Assembly: GCA_947374705.1 (NCBI GenBank) | Contig: CANCDA010000107.1 | Location: 1 to 8,431 of the forward strand | Source: Comamonadaceae bacterium | GTDB lineage: Bacteria > Pseudomonadota > Gammaproteobacteria > Burkholderiales > Burkholderiaceae_C | Length of the DNA: 8,431 bases | Reading direction: 5' to 3' | Shown here: piece by piece, positions 5,561 through 8,431 of the stretch | Layout of the letters: each line of letters opens with the position of its first letter | How positions within the stretch are numbered: position 1 is the first letter of the stretch | Position numbers and translations under genes: made by a program | Notes under the pieces: model-generated | Database searches by the model: none | What the model was told of the DNA's origin: nothing | What the model saw: the letters and a program-made list of their open reading frames with translations, nothing else

Positions 5561-6043
5561 ATGACGAAAAACAAAACCGCTGCTGCATGGCTTGCTTTAC
5601 TGGGTGGCCCTTTGGGTTTGCACCGCTTTTATCTTTATGGTCTGGCGGACACCATCGGCTGGCTGCTGCCCATCCCCACCGCGCTGGGTTGGTATGGCGT
5701 GCAAAGGGCACAGCAATTGGGTTTGGATGACCAGACCAGTTGGCTACTGATTCCATTACTGGGCTTTGCCATCGCAGCGTGTGCTTTGACAGCGATTGTG
5801 TACGGCCTGATGGCGCAAGAAAAATGGAATGCGCGCTTCAATGCAAGCGCCGCTTGCGACCACCCCAGTGGCGCAAGCCACTGGTTAACCATTGGGGCCG
5901 TCATTTGCGCCCTGCTGATCGGCACCACGACCTTGATGGCCAGCCTAGCCTTCAGCTTTCAGCGTTACTTTGAATACCAGGTGGATGCTGCTCGGGCGAT
6001 CAGCCAACAGCCGAGCCAAGCACCTATTCAACCGTCAAAATAA
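5561..6043 (+). CDS. TM2-domain-containing small membrane protein
   Basis: A 160-residue (from this start) inner-membrane protein of unknown role. The N-terminal part is a TM2 domain: a hydrophobic stretch with the GGPLGLHRFYLYG motif (residues 15-27), then a second membrane segment rich in Trp/Pro (about 32-47). Two more membrane segments follow (about 61-84 and 107-132), and the tail is polar and Gln/Pro-rich. ATG 5561 is chosen because the family begins just before the first helix (here MTKNKTAAAW). An in-frame ATG at 5537 would add 8 polar residues. Neither has a good ribosome binding site, so the start is uncertain. It is divergent from rpsP, and its stop overlaps the 3' end of pit by 9 bases on the opposite strand. 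TM2 proteins have no single known function. Confidence 0.82.
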   Translation: MTKNKTAAAWLALLGGPLGLHRFYLYGLADTIGWLLPIPTALGWYGVQRAQQLGLDDQTSWLLIPLLGFAIAACALTAIVYGLMAQEKWNARFNASAACDHPSGASHWLTIGAVICALLIGTTTLMASLAFSFQRYFEYQVDAARAISQQPSQAPIQPSK

Positions 6044-7045
6044 CTGCAAACTGATCCAGTAAGACACGATGGCCACAAACGCACTGGCCGGGATGGTGAA
6101 TATCCAGGCCCAGACGATATTGCCAGCCACCCCCCAGCGCACAGCACTGGCGCGTCGCGAAGAGCCCACGCCCACAATCGCCCCGGTGATGGTGTGTGTG
6201 GTGGACACCGGAATGCCCATGGCGGTCGCAATGAACAGCGTGATGGCCCCACCCGTTTCGGCACAAAACCCGCCTACAGGTTTAAGCTTGGTGATTTTTT
6301 GACCCATGGTCTTCACAATGCGCCAGCCGCCAAACATGGTGCCGGCACCAATGGCCATGTAGCAACTCACGACAGTCCAAGCCGGAGGCGATGCATCCCC
6401 TGCCGCCACATAACCTGTGGCGATCAACATCATCCAGATAATGCCAATGGTTTTTTGCGCGTCATTGCCACCGTGACCCAGGCTATAGGCACCGGCCGAG
6501 ACCAGTTGCAGCCGCCTGAACCATCGATCCACTTTGGACGGTGTAGCGCGCCTGAACGCCCAGGCCACCAACAACATCATCAATGAGCCCAAGAGGAAGC
6601 CCAACAACGGCGACACAAAGATGAAAATGACTGTCTTCAAGATGCCACCAGAGATCAAAGCGCCTGCACCGGCCTTGCCAATCACCGCTCCGACAATGCC
6701 GCCGATGAGGGCGTGCGATGAGCTACTGGGAATGCCATAAAACCAGGTGATGAAGTTCCAGACAATCGCACCCACCAATGCACCGAACACCACATGCGTG
6801 TCCACAATGCCGGGTTGCACAATGCCTTTACCCACCGTGGCCGCCACGCTCAAGTGGAATATAAAAATGGCAACAAAGTTGAAGAAGGCCGCGAACAACA
6901 CGGCCTGCGCGGGTTTGAGCACCCCGGTGGAGACGACAGTGGCAATTGAGTTGGCCGCGTCATGAAACCCGTTCATGAAGTCGAAAGCCAGCGCCAAAAA
7001 CACCAACAAAATCACCACCCACAGGGCGGTTGGTACGGTTTCCAT
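6035..7045 (-). CDS. pit: PiT-family inorganic phosphate transporter
   Basis: This 336-residue inner-membrane carrier imports phosphate (as a metal-phosphate complex or with protons/cations) at low affinity. Both halves of the inverted-repeat PiT fold are visible: DFMNGFHDAANSIATVVST (22-40) and GIPSSSSHALIGG (104-116) in the first half, then SLGHGGNDAQKTIGII (188-203) and GIPVSTTHTITGAIVGVG (277-294) in the second. About ten hydrophobic segments surround a basic loop (165-180). Length is typical of the shorter bacterial PiT proteins. ATG 7045 follows a GGACTGAGG stretch and lies 16 bases after the stop of the DUF47 gene, so the pair is co-transcribed. Its 3' end overlaps the TM2 gene by 9 bases and no terminator is visible there. 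The symbol follows the family. Confidence 0.96.
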   Translation of the reverse strand: METVPTALWVVILLVFLALAFDFMNGFHDAANSIATVVSTGVLKPAQAVLFAAFFNFVAIFIFHLSVAATVGKGIVQPGIVDTHVVFGALVGAIVWNFITWFYGIPSSSSHALIGGIVGAVIGKAGAGALISGGILKTVIFIFVSPLLGFLLGSLMMLLVAWAFRRATPSKVDRWFRRLQLVSAGAYSLGHGGNDAQKTIGIIWMMLIATGYVAAGDASPPAWTVVSCYMAIGAGTMFGGWRIVKTMGQKITKLKPVGGFCAETGGAITLFIATAMGIPVSTTHTITGAIVGVGSSRRASAVRWGVAGNIVWAWIFTIPASAFVAIVSYWISLQLF

Positions 7046-7061
7046 GCCTCAGTCCAATCGA

Positions 7062-7709
7062 TCAGGAGTTTTCGAGGACGATGCCCTCGATCAAATTGGC
7101 CACGTCTTCGCACTTGTCGGTCACCGTCTCCAGCAACTCATAAATCGCCTTGAGCTTGATCACCTCGCGCACATCGGGCTCGGAACGGAACAACTTGCTC
7201 ATGGCTGTGCGCATCACGCGGTCGGCATCGGACTCCAGGCGGTCAATCTCTTCGCAGGTCTTGAGCGCTGCTTCCGCCGTTTTGGGGTCGGCAATGCTGT
7301 CCAACATATAGACCGCATCTTTGACGCGCTCGCAGCACTTCACGCTCAGCTCGGTCAAACGGACGATTTCATCCGTCATGTGGCGCACGTCGTACAAGGC
7401 CATGGTCTCGGCAGAGTCCTGAATCAAATCCGCCACATCGTCCATGGTGTTGATGAGCGAGTGAATCTGGTCACGGTCAATCGGTGTGATGAAGGTCTTG
7501 TGCAGCGTTTTGTTCACCTCATGGGTGATGCGGTCTGCTGCTTGCTCGGCACTGTCCACATCACGGTTGTACTGCTCACGCAGGTTGAGGTCAGGGTAGT
7601 GCGCCACCAACTGAGAAAAGGCATGCGCCGCTTCGACAATTCGATCCGCATGCTGGTTGAACATCAGGAAAAAATTGCCATCGCGTGGCATCAGTTTTGC
7701 AAACAGCAT
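7062..7709 (-). CDS. DUF47 / PhoU-like protein, partner of the PiT phosphate transporter
   Basis: A 215-residue all-helical cytoplasmic protein of the DUF47 family, related to PhoU. PhoU-like repeats are seen around EQAADRITHEVNKTLHKTFITPIDRDQI (55-82, with acidic E/D metal-binding positions), DDVADLIQDSAE (90-101), and ELLETVTDKCEDVANLIEGIVLEN (191-214). Members are usually encoded with a PiT transporter and are thought to modulate phosphate uptake; this context fits exactly. ATG 7709 (MLFAKLMPRDGNFF) is preferred: AAGGA lies 7 bases upstream and the family begins here. A TTG at 7739, ten codons earlier, is in frame but lies at the edge of the acnB terminator and has no ribosome binding site. 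Regulation by phosphate is plausible, but no full Pho box is visible. Confidence 0.94.
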   Translation of the reverse strand: MLFAKLMPRDGNFFLMFNQHADRIVEAAHAFSQLVAHYPDLNLREQYNRDVDSAEQAADRITHEVNKTLHKTFITPIDRDQIHSLINTMDDVADLIQDSAETMALYDVRHMTDEIVRLTELSVKCCERVKDAVYMLDSIADPKTAEAALKTCEEIDRLESDADRVMRTAMSKLFRSEPDVREVIKLKAIYELLETVTDKCEDVANLIEGIVLENS

Positions 7710-7740
7710 AAAGCCATCCTTTTGCGGTAAAGCTGTCAAT

Positions 7741-7770
7741 AAAAAGCCCCCGTGGTACGAACCAGGGGGG
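7741..7770 (-). terminator. Intrinsic terminator after acnB
   Basis: On the minus strand, CCCCC-C-TGGT (complement of 7761-7770) pairs with ACCA-C-GGGGG (complement of 7747-7756) around the loop TCGT. There is one mismatch, and the stem is followed directly by C-TTTTT (complement of 7741-7746). It lies about 50 bases past the acnB stop and about 30 bases before the DUF47 start. Confidence 0.88.
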
Positions 7771-7781
7771 ACTTGAACAAG

Positions 7782-7801
7782 CCGGACAAGGGTGCATCCG
7801 G
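7782..7801 (-). other. Minor inverted repeat between acnB and its terminator
   Basis: CCGGA (7782-7786) and TCCGG (7797-7801) are 5-bp perfect arms with a 10-base loop in the acnB 3' untranslated region. There is no T-run. It may add to 3' end structure of the acnB message. The arms are short, so significance is low. Confidence 0.3.
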
Positions 7802-7822
7802 ACGTCGTTTCAGTGTGCGATT

Positions 7823-8431
7823 TTAAGCGCCCACTGTCTCCGCCACGTCTTTGTATTCCTGAATTTGATCAAAATTCAGGTACTTGTAAACAGTCGCGCC
7901 GTTTGATGACAGCACACCCATGTCGGCCAGGTACTCGGCCTTGCTGGGGATGCGCCCCAACTTGGAGGCAATGGCCGACAGCTCGGCCGAGGCCAGGTAC
8001 ACCTGGGTGTTCTTGCCCAGACGGTTCGGGAAATTACGGGTGCTGGTGGACATCACCGTAGCGCCCTCTTTCACCTGTGCCTGGTTGCCCATGCACAGCG
8101 AGCAACCCGGCATCTCCATGCGTGCACCGGCAGCGCCAAAGACGCCGTAGTGGCCTTCTTCGGACAACTGCTGCGCATCCATCTTGGTCGGGGGGGCCAT
8201 CCAGAGCTTGACCGGCATGTCTTTCTTGCCTTCGAGCAACTTGCTAGCAGCACGGAAGTGGCCGATATTGGTCATGCACGAGCCGATGAACACTTCGTCG
8301 ATCTTGGCACCGGCTACGTCGGACAGGGTCTTGGCGTCGTCCGGGTCGTTCGGGCAGCAAACGATGGGCTCATTGATCTCGCTCATGTCAATCTCGATCA
8401 CGGCGGCGTACTCGGCATCGGCGTCAGCTTT
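7823..8431 (-). CDS. acnB: Aconitate hydratase B, C-terminal part (runs off the window)
   Basis: The last 202 codons and the stop of a bifunctional aconitase B / 2-methylisocitrate dehydratase, a cytosolic [4Fe-4S] TCA-cycle enzyme of about 860 residues; the start lies beyond base 8431. The frame is open to the window edge. Visible landmarks are EYAAVIEIDMSEINEPIV, FIGSCMTNIGHFRAA with the first cluster cysteine, and PGCSLCMGNQAQVKEGATVMSTSTRNFPNRLG with the other two cluster cysteines. All three [4Fe-4S] ligands are therefore intact. The C-terminus (DQIQEYKDVAETVGA) is of normal AcnB length. The similarity is to AcnB rather than AcnA/IRP (compare YAAVIEID, PNDPDDA). An intrinsic terminator follows. 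Confidence 0.98.
   Translation of the reverse strand, partial: KADADAEYAAVIEIDMSEINEPIVCCPNDPDDAKTLSDVAGAKIDEVFIGSCMTNIGHFRAASKLLEGKKDMPVKLWMAPPTKMDAQQLSEEGHYGVFGAAGARMEMPGCSLCMGNQAQVKEGATVMSTSTRNFPNRLGKNTQVYLASAELSAIASKLGRIPSKAEYLADMGVLSSNGATVYKYLNFDQIQEYKDVAETVGA

Noticed and set aside
6975..7730. Long open frame on the + strand opposite DUF47 (251 codons)
   Set aside because: It is the antisense of a well-conserved DUF47/pit coding region, and its His/Leu/Val-rich composition is what the reverse of that gene gives. No family match and no ribosome binding site.
7733..7740. CTGTCAA as a Pho-box half-site before DUF47-pit
   Set aside because: The second CTGTCAT-like half is absent at the expected spacing, and the bases are part of the terminator's downstream edge.

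Overview
The window reads as a chromosomal housekeeping segment of a betaproteobacterium, most likely a member of Burkholderiales/Comamonadaceae (Rhodoferax, Polaromonas or a relative). This rests on protein sequence character and on the gene order M48 protease - pterin dehydratase - rsgA // cobD-like - CoA-type Nudix - rplS - trmD - rimM - rpsP, which I recall from that family but could not check by search. Coding density is very high. No intergenic gap exceeds 300 bases, and I see no tRNA, rRNA, IS element, CRISPR array or prophage gene.

Layout. Bases 1-1481 (+ strand) carry a tight three-gene run: the 3' end of an M48 metallopeptidase, a pterin-4a-carbinolamine dehydratase overlapping it by 4 bases, and rsgA, a ribosome-assembly GTPase with a TTG start. 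Bases 1495-3178 (- strand, convergent with rsgA) carry a CoA-pyrophosphatase-type Nudix hydrolase followed by an orphan CobD/CbiB-like membrane protein. Bases 3218-5393 (- strand) hold the classical rpsP-rimM-trmD-rplS ribosome/tRNA-modification cluster, closed by a strong intrinsic terminator. A divergent small TM2-domain membrane protein (5561-6043, + strand) separates it from a - strand phosphate-transport pair, a DUF47/PhoU-like protein followed by a PiT transporter (7709-6035). The window ends in the 3' part of acnB (- strand), which has its own terminator.

How the genes relate. Four genes serve ribosome biogenesis or tRNA quality: rpsP (S16), rimM (30S maturation), trmD (m1G37 tRNA methylation) and rplS (L19). 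rsgA, another 30S maturation factor, lies close by. DUF47 and PiT form a standard low-affinity phosphate uptake pair.

Most notable signals. First, a perfect 14-bp-arm palindrome lies inside the last codons of rsgA. Second, a perfect extended -10 promoter element (TGC-TATAAT) is built over the trmD stop codon and probably drives rplS independently. Third, there are leader hairpins just upstream of rpsP and rplS. Fourth, strong ribosome binding sites on the two ribosomal-protein genes contrast with the lack of them on rimM and trmD. Fifth, the TM2 gene and pit overlap tail to tail by 9 bases. I found no convincing previously undescribed multi-gene system; the window is essentially conserved core genome.
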